From Muribaculaceae bacterium (GTDB lineage Bacteria > Bacteroidota > Bacteroidia > Bacteroidales > Muribaculaceae): a DNA stretch of 5,351 nucleotides. Each line of letters starts with the position of its first letter. Positions within the stretch are counted from its first letter, which is position 1. This document shows, one piece after another, positions 1 through 5,351 of the stretch. The stretch is taken from the NCBI GenBank assembly GCA_024400895.1, contig JAKSMA010000171.1, positions 1 to 5,351 on the forward strand, in the 5' to 3' direction. Under the pieces are notes generated by a model. The model had not been told where the DNA came from, did no database searches, and was given only the letters and a program-made list of their open reading frames with translations. The position numbers were made by a program, and so were the translations under genes.

Positions 1-54
1 TAATATGGTTTTAGATTCTAATAATTGTTGCTAAGTTTTTTTAGTAAACCAATG

Positions 55-90
55 AAAATGCGTGGTTCCGTGAGGCCCCACGCATTTTTT
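55..90 (+). terminator. Rho-independent terminator of an upstream transcript
   Basis: An 8-bp GC-rich stem, ATGCGTGG (58-65) with CCACGCAT (78-85), encloses a 12-base loop. Flanking A (55-57) and T (86-88) bases can lengthen the stem to 11 bp, and a T-run to position 90 follows. The T tract lies on the plus-strand side, so this most likely ends a plus-strand transcript from a gene left of the window. No coding sequence is recognisable in 1-54. The terminator isolates the next gene, which therefore needs its own promoter. Confidence 0.8.
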
Positions 91-101
91 CTCCCCCACC
101 C

Positions 102-130
102 TATGCAGTCTTTCCCTTTTTTGCGTTATC
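102..130 (+). promoter_or_regulatory. Putative ECF-type promoter of the sigma-barrel gene (copy 1 of a shared element)
   Basis: TATGCAGTCTTT at 102-113 and TATC at 127-130 are separated by 13 bases. Both blocks recur with exactly the same spacing at 1833-1861, ahead of the next gene; 22 of 29 positions match. The layout fits an ECF promoter, with a longer -35 block and a short -10 block. Transcription would start near 137, giving a leader of about 20 bases before the ATG at 156. There is no good Bacteroidetes vegetative promoter (TTTG with a spaced TAnnTTTG) here. That the adjacent sigma factor recognises this site is inference from conservation and position. Confidence 0.6.
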
Positions 131-155
131 TATAATAAAGACAGCGCTCACACAG

Positions 156-1829
156 ATGGAAATCACAAAACTCATAGAAACAAGCAAACAAGGCGACGAG
201 AAGGCCCTCTCCGCCCGGTATGGAGTGTATGTGGGCAGAGTGACGGATGTATGCCATCGAATTGTTGGTAATAGAATGGTTGCAGAAGAAATTGCTAACG
301 ACGCACTGCTTGTGGCGTTCAATTCTCTCAACTCGCTTCGCACGCCACAACATTTCGGCAAATGGGTTTGCGTGATTGCAAAAAACATGGCGTTGCGAGA
401 AATAAATCACCAAAAAAAGGAAAAAGTTATTTCGCTTGAAGAAATCAATGAAATTATTGACACCAAGGAAGATGAAATCTCTGAAATCCAAATTTCGGAG
501 GAAGATATAGAGCGCGCCATCGCTGCCTTACCCAATGGCTATGGGAAGGTGTTCCGGCTATCGGTCATCGACGGCTTATCGCATAAGGACATCAGTAAAA
601 TTCTGGGCATTGCGCCACATTCCTCATCTTCGCAATTGGCGAGGGGACGGAAATTGTTACGCGATTCGCTATCAAAACTTCTGATTGCCCTAATCTCTGC
701 CACAATCACATTGGTATGGTATCTGATGAGCAACGATAAAGAAAGCACATACAAGCCCGACATTGCATCTTCAAGAAATACAGAAAAAAGCTCAATGCCA
801 AAGCAAGAAAAAGGCACACACATCGCGCCTACAGCCCCCTTCAAGCGCCATAGCATAACACCACCTGCAAATGCTCACCCAACAACAACCGACAGTGTGC
901 AACACAATACTGCGGCGCCCATATCAAATGATTCTATAGGTACTATCGAGCAGCATGATTCTACAAAATGGAATATACCAATGTGGGAGTATTCGCTACC
1001 AGAAACAGAACATTTAGCACAAACCTACACACCACATAATGCCACACATAATCGCTCATGGGCAAAGAATATTCGTTTTAGTTTTGTGGGTTCGCCTATT
1101 CCTGGCGCTAACCAAACCAACGACTTCGTATCGCTAACGGACTATGCCAAAGGCGGAAGAATGGCTAAAATACATAACTGGAATGAATATGAAAAATATC
1201 TAAAAGACAACGCACAATGGATGGACACTGCAGACGTGGCTAACATACGCAACATGATTCAACATTCGCCAAGCCCCACAGTTCCCATTACAGAAACAAA
1301 ACATCATTTTCAACCACGCACCTACCAAGTGGTGTTGAGTTACCCAATAGGAGGACGATGGAACCTGATGGGTGGGGTTAGCTATACTCGCATGAAATCA
1401 GTATTTGAGAGCGGTGACGGAAATTCATCAATCATCAAGACGCAAAAATTATATTATATCGGAGTTCCCATAGGCATTTCATATCGGTTAGCTGGCAATG
1501 ATCGTTGGCAACTTTACACTTCTGCCTCTTTAGGTATCGATATCCCTGTCAAAGGAAGCTTAAGTACGAAATACCTCTACACTGGCCCTTTCGACCACAC
1601 CGAACCCGACTCACTAATGATGCCCACAACCCACTCATCTATTAAAGCACCATGGCAAATAAATGTGGGTATTGGCATTGGTGTACAATACCGTATAGCG
1701 CCAAAAATCACGCTCTATTTTGAGCCAAGTTTACGCTACTACATTCCCACTGGCACACCTATCGAAACTTATCGCACCGAACATCCTATCACCATTGCTT
1801 TGCCCGCAGGATTGCGCTTCACGTGGTAA
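156..1829 (+). CDS. ECF sigma factor fused to a transmembrane helix and an outer-membrane beta-barrel
   Basis: This 557-residue protein has an unusual domain order. Residues about 9-85 resemble sigma-70 region 2 (GNRMVAEEIANDALLVAF, then FGKWVCVIAKNMAL). Residues about 115-172 resemble region 4 (ALPNGYGKVFRLSVIDGLSH, then the helix-turn-helix with HSSSSQLARGRKLLRD). A single hydrophobic helix follows at about 174-191, preceded by Arg/Lys, so the sigma part should be cytoplasmic. Residues 192-300 are a linker rich in His, Thr, Ser, Pro and Asn, likely periplasmic. Residues 303-557 show eight amphipathic strands (about 303-313, 388-398, 401-412, 431-445, 450-461, 499-513, 516-527, 545-557) with short turns on one side and long loops on the other. 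The chain ends in GLRFTW, a C-terminal aromatic typical of BAM substrates. A normal ECF sigma factor ends at about 170-190 residues. No stop or frame change interrupts the fusion. No cleavable signal peptide is present; the internal helix would act as the Sec signal anchor. The ATG at 156 suits the sigma region 2 start and the promoter at 102-130. Its likely role is surface-responsive transcription control. The signal and the activation mechanism are unknown; proteolytic release is possible. Confidence 0.85.
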   Translation: MEITKLIETSKQGDEKALSARYGVYVGRVTDVCHRIVGNRMVAEEIANDALLVAFNSLNSLRTPQHFGKWVCVIAKNMALREINHQKKEKVISLEEINEIIDTKEDEISEIQISEEDIERAIAALPNGYGKVFRLSVIDGLSHKDISKILGIAPHSSSSQLARGRKLLRDSLSKLLIALISATITLVWYLMSNDKESTYKPDIASSRNTEKSSMPKQEKGTHIAPTAPFKRHSITPPANAHPTTTDSVQHNTAAPISNDSIGTIEQHDSTKWNIPMWEYSLPETEHLAQTYTPHNATHNRSWAKNIRFSFVGSPIPGANQTNDFVSLTDYAKGGRMAKIHNWNEYEKYLKDNAQWMDTADVANIRNMIQHSPSPTVPITETKHHFQPRTYQVVLSYPIGGRWNLMGGVSYTRMKSVFESGDGNSSIIKTQKLYYIGVPIGISYRLAGNDRWQLYTSASLGIDIPVKGSLSTKYLYTGPFDHTEPDSLMMPTTHSSIKAPWQINVGIGIGVQYRIAPKITLYFEPSLRYYIPTGTPIETYRTEHPITIALPAGLRFTW

Positions 1830-1832
1830 CGA

Positions 1833-1861
1833 TATGCAGTCTTTTCATATTTCACTGTATC
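1833..1861 (+). promoter_or_regulatory. Putative ECF-type promoter of the acyltransferase gene (copy 2 of the shared element)
   Basis: TATGCAGTCTTT (1833-1844) and TATC (1858-1861) repeat the element at 102-130 with the same 13-base spacer. It sits in the 60-base gap after the sigma-barrel stop codon. The -10 block begins 32 bases before the ATG at 1890, against 29 bases for copy 1, so both genes would have a leader of about 20 bases. The spacer sequences differ more than the two blocks do, as expected when only the -35 and -10 boxes are under selection. The acyltransferase gene could also be read through from the upstream gene. Confidence 0.6.
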
Positions 1862-1889
1862 ATCATTACAGAGAAACGCGTGACAAAAT

Positions 1890-2855
1890 ATGCAAAGCGC
1901 AAAAAAATATAATCACATCAACGAAATCGACACCATAAGGGGAGTATTCATACTGCTAATGGTAGCATTCCACCTGGTGTACATCGAACAGCAGTACCCC
2001 TACTGTAAGCAAATAGTGTATGCATTTCACATGCCTTCTTTTTTACTTATTTCGGGATACTTGATGAGTATTCACAAAGGAATTCGCCACTTCACACGCA
2101 CCATCTTACTCTACGCGCTCCCCTACTTCCTTATCGAGAGCGCCTACATAGCGGCTGCCTCGCTAGTGCCAATCCACGAACATATCAAAGTGTTAACTAT
2201 TGAAGTGTTCACTAAAACACTATTCACACACCCCATCGGCCCCTATTGGTATCTGCTGTCGCTCATCATATTTGGTACAACCTACTTCTGCATATTTAGT
2301 ATCAATCGACTCTCAACACTTTCCAGAATCATTCTCTGTGGCATCATCATCCACATCATTTCAAAACACATCACCTCTTGTTCACTGCATAATGGTTTGT
2401 TTTTCTTCTGTGGAGTGATATTACGTCAAACCAAAATTCCATTTCAACATTTTTTCCAACCGTCAATCCTCTCACCTTTAGCATTGCTTTTGATAGCAAC
2501 TAATCAGCCGAACCTCCGCTATGGCACCATTGCCCAGCTTCTCATCGCATATTTGAGCATAAGCACAACGTTACTACTAATAAAAACTTGTAGACCGCCC
2601 CTAAACCGAAAAATTAATTTTATAGGGCGTAACACACTCCCAATTTTCCTGTTCTCTCCCATTTTCACTTTCGCATGCAAAGCTTTCACTTCGTATTTTT
2701 TGTTTGACCCAACAGGAATACTTTACCTTGCCCTATCTCTCACTTTATGCACTGCTGGCAGTCTGTTCATAGCACACATCCTCGATACCACACACTTATC
2801 CGTCATTTTCTTTGCAAATCCATTTTTCAAACCCTCCCGAAAACAAGACAATTAA
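1890..2855 (+). CDS. Acyltransferase_3 (OafA-like) family integral membrane acyltransferase
   Basis: This 321-residue, very hydrophobic protein has about ten predicted membrane helices. The N-terminus carries the family signature: IDTIRGVFILLMVAFHL (13-29) with Arg17 and the conserved His28. AFHMPSFLLISGYL (45-58) follows, and GPYWYLLSLI (117-126) matches the family's G-x-x-WFL-like motif. Family members move acetyl or other acyl groups across or at the inner membrane onto surface polysaccharides, lipopolysaccharide sugars or peptidoglycan; some resemble fucose O-acetylases. The substrate cannot be told from this sequence. No glycosyltransferase or other polysaccharide gene is adjacent. The gene follows the sigma-barrel gene by 60 bases and has its own copy of the shared promoter-like element, so it is a candidate target of that sigma factor. 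The chosen ATG lies shortly before the IDTIRG motif, as usual for the family. The coding strand is notably poor in G. Confidence 0.85.
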   Translation: MQSAKKYNHINEIDTIRGVFILLMVAFHLVYIEQQYPYCKQIVYAFHMPSFLLISGYLMSIHKGIRHFTRTILLYALPYFLIESAYIAAASLVPIHEHIKVLTIEVFTKTLFTHPIGPYWYLLSLIIFGTTYFCIFSINRLSTLSRIILCGIIIHIISKHITSCSLHNGLFFFCGVILRQTKIPFQHFFQPSILSPLALLLIATNQPNLRYGTIAQLLIAYLSISTTLLLIKTCRPPLNRKINFIGRNTLPIFLFSPIFTFACKAFTSYFLFDPTGILYLALSLTLCTAGSLFIAHILDTTHLSVIFFANPFFKPSRKQDN

Positions 2856-2864
2856 CCAAGAGCC

Positions 2865-2903
2865 TAAAATAAATACGCGAAGCCCAAATAAGACTTCGCG
2901 TAT
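2865..2903 (-). terminator. Hairpin terminator between convergent genes, best formed for deoC
   Basis: A perfect 10-bp stem pairs ATACGCGAAG (2873-2882) with its complement at 2894-2903 across an 11-base loop. Read on the minus strand the stem is followed by TTTATTTTAGG, a T-rich tract that fits termination of the deoC transcript. On the plus strand no T tract follows directly, but the same stem could still end the acyltransferase transcript. It lies in the 83-base gap between the two convergent stop codons. Confidence 0.7.
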
Positions 2904-2938
2904 GCTATGTGAGAGTTTTAAAAAACTTAATATATCGA

Positions 2939-3826
2939 TTAGAATGGAGAAACTTCGGTTTCGGTGAATGATTGGAAAAGGGCGTTGGCCAAACTGCTGG
3001 CACCGATACGGAAGTATTGGTTGTTGAGCCATTTTTCGCCGAGCACTTCTTTCACCACGGTGTAGTATTTCACAGCGTCGGCAGTGGTGCGGATGCCACC
3101 ATGCTTTTCGTAATATTCCTTGATGCATTGGCACATCACGTAAGCAGCCTCGAGCGAAGCACCTTCGTAGATTTTACCAGTAGAGGTCTTGATGAAGTCA
3201 GCGCCACTGTACATAGAGAGAATTGATGCACGCTTGATGTTTTCGGCAGTCTTCAAGCAACCGGTTTCGAGAATCACCTTCAAGTGGTGGTCACCCATTG
3301 CGTCTTTGATTTCAGCGATTTCATCGCACAATTCTTCGTATGCGCCATCGAGGAAGTAACCCATATTGATAACGATGTCTACTTCGTCGGCACCGTCTTC
3401 AATGGCGAGAGCTGTCTCTGCCACCTTGGTTTCGATGTGCGCTTGTGAAGCTGGGAAAGCAGCGCTACAAACGGCAATGTTCACATCGCTCACTTCAAGA
3501 GCACCGCGCACCACTTCTGCGAAGTTGCTGTACACACAGATAGCAGCCACATTCTTGTATTGAGGATAAGTGGTCCAGTAGTCGTTCACCTTCTTGGTGA
3601 GAGCAGCCACGCTGCGTTCGCTGTCGGTGGTGCTGAGGGTGGTGAGGTCTACACAGTTGAGAAGGAATTCATACACTTCCTTGTTGTCGTTTTCAGCCAT
3701 GTGCTCGCTGACGATTTTTTCAACTGCAGCAGCCACAACTTCGTCGTTGGTTTCAACTTTGCTATCGAGGAAGGCTTGTTCATACTTTGTAGGCGCTTCC
3801 TGAGCGTTTAATTTTTCTTGTTCCAT
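2939..3826 (-). CDS. deoC: Deoxyribose-phosphate aldolase, lacking the KPAGG segment
   Basis: Class I aldolase of deoxynucleoside breakdown, which splits 2-deoxyribose-5-phosphate into glyceraldehyde-3-phosphate and acetaldehyde. The 295-residue protein aligns by eye with E. coli DeoC: DLTTL (60-64), NVAAICVYSNF (92-102), GADEVDIV (145-152) with the catalytic Asp150, DFIKTSTGK (210-218) with the Schiff-base Lys213, and YFRIGASSLANAL (271-283). An N-terminal extension of about 40-45 residues relative to E. coli is present. The unusual feature is at 236-246. E. coli has 31 residues between STGK and GGVRT, ending in GFKPA. Here only 24 residues separate them and the text reads EYYEKHGGIRT. The conserved second lysine (E. 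coli Lys201) and its strand seem to be missing, in frame. The start is 18 bases after the mazG-like stop, so the two genes are likely co-transcribed. Family assignment is firm, activity uncertain. Confidence 0.93.
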   Translation of the reverse strand: MEQEKLNAQEAPTKYEQAFLDSKVETNDEVVAAAVEKIVSEHMAENDNKEVYEFLLNCVDLTTLSTTDSERSVAALTKKVNDYWTTYPQYKNVAAICVYSNFAEVVRGALEVSDVNIAVCSAAFPASQAHIETKVAETALAIEDGADEVDIVINMGYFLDGAYEELCDEIAEIKDAMGDHHLKVILETGCLKTAENIKRASILSMYSGADFIKTSTGKIYEGASLEAAYVMCQCIKEYYEKHGGIRTTADAVKYYTVVKEVLGEKWLNNQYFRIGASSLANALFQSFTETEVSPF

Positions 3827-3844
3827 TGTGTATTTAAATTATAG

Positions 3845-4174
3845 TTATTTCGTTAATTTTTCGTTGTTGAGATGACGCTCGCTGTCGCGTTTTGTTTTCT
3901 TTTCGAAATTTCGCTCCAGAGAGGCCGTCAAATCCACTCCCGTCTGGTTGGCAAGGCAGAGCACCACCCAAAGCACATCAGCGAGCTCATCGCCCAAATC
4001 CTTGCCTCTGTCGGATTCTTTGAACGACTGGTCGCCATAAGTGCGGCTGATGATGCGTGCCACCTCCCCCACTTCCTCGGTGAGTTGGGCCATATTGGTA
4101 AGCGGACTAAAATAGCGCACACCATAGGTGCGAATCCATTCATCCACTTTTTTCTGAGCCTCTTCAATAGTCAT
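3845..4174 (-). CDS. MazG-like nucleotide pyrophosphohydrolase
   Basis: A 109-residue, all-helical protein of the MazG/dCTPase-like NTP pyrophosphatase superfamily, which hydrolyses nucleoside triphosphates to monophosphate and pyrophosphate, often to remove damaged or unwanted (deoxy)nucleotides. The metal-binding signature is intact: EEVGEVAR at 33-40 supplies the E-E-x-x-E part, and DELADVLW at 62-69 supplies the second acidic pair (Glu63, Asp66). The length fits the single-domain form rather than the two-domain MazG of E. coli. It lies between dtd (54-base gap) and deoC (18-base gap). A Bacteroidetes -7 element sits immediately upstream, so it may start a two-gene unit with deoC as well as being read from uvrC-dtd. 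The exact nucleotide substrate cannot be deduced. Confidence 0.88.
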   Translation of the reverse strand: MTIEEAQKKVDEWIRTYGVRYFSPLTNMAQLTEEVGEVARIISRTYGDQSFKESDRGKDLGDELADVLWVVLCLANQTGVDLTASLERNFEKKTKRDSERHLNNEKLTK

Positions 4175-4181
4175 AACTTTG

Positions 4182-4213
4182 CAAACTTACGAAAAAAAAA
4201 CAGCATGCGCCAA
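4182..4213 (-). promoter_or_regulatory. Candidate vegetative promoter for mazG-like gene and deoC
   Basis: On the minus strand TAAGTTTG (4189 to 4182) is an exact match to the Bacteroidetes -7 consensus TAnnTTTG. An ATTG (G at 4211) lies 21 bases upstream as a weak -33 element (consensus TTTG at about 19-20). Only seven bases (CAAAGTT) separate the -7 element from the ATG at 4174. Transcription would then begin within a few bases of the start codon, giving an almost leaderless mRNA. The T-run between the two elements (4191-4199) is the only other notable feature in this gap. Confidence 0.5.
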
Positions 4214-4228
4214 TTATTTGTTGCGAAA

Positions 4229-4681
4229 TCATTCTTTGAGGAGGGAATCGATGATGATGGTGACGGGGCCGTCGTTCACAAGCGACACTTGCATATCGGC
4301 TCCGAAACGACCGCGTGCCACCGGCTTGCCCATCAAACGCTCAACTTCAGCGCAATAGGCCTCGTAGAGAGGAACAGCAAGGTCGTGGCCAGCTGCATGG
4401 ATATAACTCGGACGATTGCCCTTCTTAGTGGATGCATTGAGCGTGAACTGGCTCACAGAAAGCACTTCACCATCCACATCCATCACACTGCGGTTCATCA
4501 CGCCATTATCGTCGTTGAAAATACGCATATTCACAGTCTTCTGGGCGAGCCATTGCATATCGGCCTCGGTGTCGCCTTCTCTCACGCCCACCAGTACCAT
4601 CAAGCCAGCTCCTATTTTGCCTACCACTTCGCCATCAATGGCTACCGAAGCAGTGGTCACTCTCTGTATTACTAATCTCAT
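4229..4681 (-). CDS. dtd: D-aminoacyl-tRNA deacylase
   Basis: A complete 150-residue DTD, which removes D-amino acids (and glycine mischarged on tRNA-Ala) from tRNA in the cytoplasm, acting as a homodimer. It begins MRLVIQRV and carries the family's two active-site signatures at canonical positions: SQFTL at 77-81 and NDGPVT at 136-141, the latter with the Gly-cisPro pair (Gly138-Pro139) that inserts into the partner subunit's active site. Length matches the family (about 145-150). Its ATG overlaps the uvrC stop as ATGA at 4681-4678, a classic arrangement for translational coupling, so it is surely in the same transcript as uvrC. Confidence 0.96.
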   Translation of the reverse strand: MRLVIQRVTTASVAIDGEVVGKIGAGLMVLVGVREGDTEADMQWLAQKTVNMRIFNDDNGVMNRSVMDVDGEVLSVSQFTLNASTKKGNRPSYIHAAGHDLAVPLYEAYCAEVERLMGKPVARGRFGADMQVSLVNDGPVTIIIDSLLKE

Positions 4682-5351
4682 TTATCGTCTGAATTATTAT
4701 CTTTTTCGTTGATACTCAACGCATTGTGTACAATTTTAGCTTTAGCAGGTCCTATCACTTCTGTCAACTGCTCAAGCGAGGCTTCGCGGATTCGCTTCAA
4801 GCTCTTGAAGTGCTTGAGTAACAATTGTTTAGTCTTATCCCCCACCCCATTAATATCGTCGAGAACAGAATGAACTTGACCTTTACTTCTGCGATTGCGA
4901 TGGTGTGTGATACCAAAGCGATGCGCTTCGTCGCGCAGTCGCTGTACCACCTTCAGAGTCTCGCTGTTTTTATCGATATAGAGCGGTAGAGAATCGCCAG
5001 GAAAATAGATTTCGTTGAGAGTCTTTGCAATACCTATCAGGGCAATTTTTCCACGCAGGCCTAATTCTTCAAGCACCTCCATACCCGCACTCAACTGGCC
5101 CTTACCACCATCGAGAACAACCAATTGAGGCAAATCCTCGCCTTCATTCATCAGACGAGAGTAACGACGCGTGAGCACCTCTTTCATAGAGGCGTAATCA
5201 TCGGGGCCTTCCACAGTTTTAATGTTGAAGTGGCGATATTCCTTTTTCGATGGCTTGGCATTGCGAAAAACCACACAGGCAGCCACCGGACTGGTGCCAG
5301 AAATATTCGAGTTATCGAAGCATTCTATATGATGTGGCACTTGCGTGAGGC
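4678..5351 (-). CDS. uvrC: Excinuclease ABC subunit C, C-terminal part (partial at window edge)
   Basis: The frame is open to the right edge of the window. The visible part, about 223 residues, is the C-terminal end of UvrC, the nuclease that cuts on both sides of UvrB-bound DNA damage in nucleotide excision repair. It contains the RNase H-like endonuclease domain with IECFDNSNISGT (first catalytic Asp), LVVLDGGKGQLSAG (second Asp) and RDEAHRFGITHHR (catalytic His). A tandem helix-hairpin-helix domain follows, with INGVGDKTKQLLLKHF and IGPAKAKIV. The missing N-terminal part should hold the GIY-YIG nuclease and UvrB-binding domains. The GTG at 5340-5338 is an internal valine, not a start, since L-T-Q precede it in frame and the PHHIECFD motif is mid-protein. 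The end of the gene overlaps dtd by 4 bases. Confidence 0.96.
   Translation of the reverse strand, partial: LTQVPHHIECFDNSNISGTSPVAACVVFRNAKPSKKEYRHFNIKTVEGPDDYASMKEVLTRRYSRLMNEGEDLPQLVVLDGGKGQLSAGMEVLEELGLRGKIALIGIAKTLNEIYFPGDSLPLYIDKNSETLKVVQRLRDEAHRFGITHHRNRRSKGQVHSVLDDINGVGDKTKQLLLKHFKSLKRIREASLEQLTEVIGPAKAKIVHNALSINEKDNNSDDK

Noticed and set aside
108..142. Inverted repeat GTCTTT (108-113) with AAAGAC (137-142) around the putative promoter
   Set aside because: Only 6 bp with a 23-base spacer, and not present at the second promoter copy, so chance is a sufficient explanation.
1855..1871. Inverted repeat CTGTA-N7-TACAG near the start of the acyltransferase leader
   Set aside because: Only five base pairs and not shared with the first promoter copy; no support as an operator.
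1720..1938. A 72-codon plus-strand open frame bridging the sigma-barrel end and the acyltransferase start
   Set aside because: It overlaps the last barrel strands in another frame, covers the putative promoter and has no family resemblance.
2914..2928. AGTTTT/AAAACT hairpin in the convergent gap
   Set aside because: Purely A/T apart from one closing pair, with a loop too small to form; the GC-containing hairpin at 2873-2903 explains termination better.
3246..3253. GCAGTCTT within deoC as a possible third copy of the shared element
   Set aside because: It lies in coding sequence, lacks the TAT before it and has no TATC at the required spacing.
3872..4675. A 267-codon plus-strand open frame opposite dtd and the mazG-like gene
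   Set aside because: It lies entirely antisense to two genes with intact family motifs, and its translation shows no recognisable domain. It is a reading-frame shadow.
5338..5340. GTG as a start codon for the uvrC fragment
   Set aside because: The frame stays open to the window edge with L-T-Q before it, and the following motif is from the middle of UvrC.

Overview
The window looks like a chromosomal segment from a member of the Bacteroidales, close to Prevotella or Bacteroides. Three things point there: a Bacteroidetes-type TAnnTTTG -7 element, the absence of obvious Shine-Dalgarno sequences, and an ECF sigma factor with the HSSSSQL recognition-helix style of that phylum. The assignment rests on sequence character and remembered family features, not on a database search.

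Layout: positions 1-155 hold a rho-independent terminator of an upstream transcript, then a promoter-like element. Two plus-strand genes follow. The first (156-1829) encodes an unusual 557-residue protein: an ECF-type sigma factor joined to one inner-membrane helix, a roughly 110-residue low-complexity periplasmic linker and an apparent 8-stranded outer-membrane beta-barrel. The second (1890-2855) encodes a multi-pass acyltransferase of the acyltransferase_3 (OafA-like) family. A hairpin at 2873-2903 separates these from a convergent minus-strand housekeeping cluster. In transcription order that cluster is uvrC (partial, entering from the right edge), dtd, a MazG-like pyrophosphohydrolase gene and deoC.

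The most interesting part is the left half. The same element, TATGCAGTCTTT-N13-TATC, lies upstream of both the sigma-barrel gene (102-130) and the acyltransferase gene (1833-1861). Its spacing is identical in both copies, and its distance to the start codon is nearly the same. It has the geometry of an ECF -35/-10 promoter. The simplest reading is a compact cell-surface signalling module: a single polypeptide could sense at the surface with its barrel and carry its own sigma factor in the cytoplasm, activating its own gene and a glycan- or lipid-modifying acyltransferase. This recalls the dual membrane-spanning anti-sigma factors described in Bacteroides thetaiotaomicron, but here the sigma factor itself is fused to the barrel and no anti-sigma gene is seen.

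The right half is routine apart from DeoC. It keeps the Schiff-base lysine but appears to lack the segment carrying the conserved KPAGG lysine. There is also a near-leaderless promoter just upstream of the mazG-like gene.
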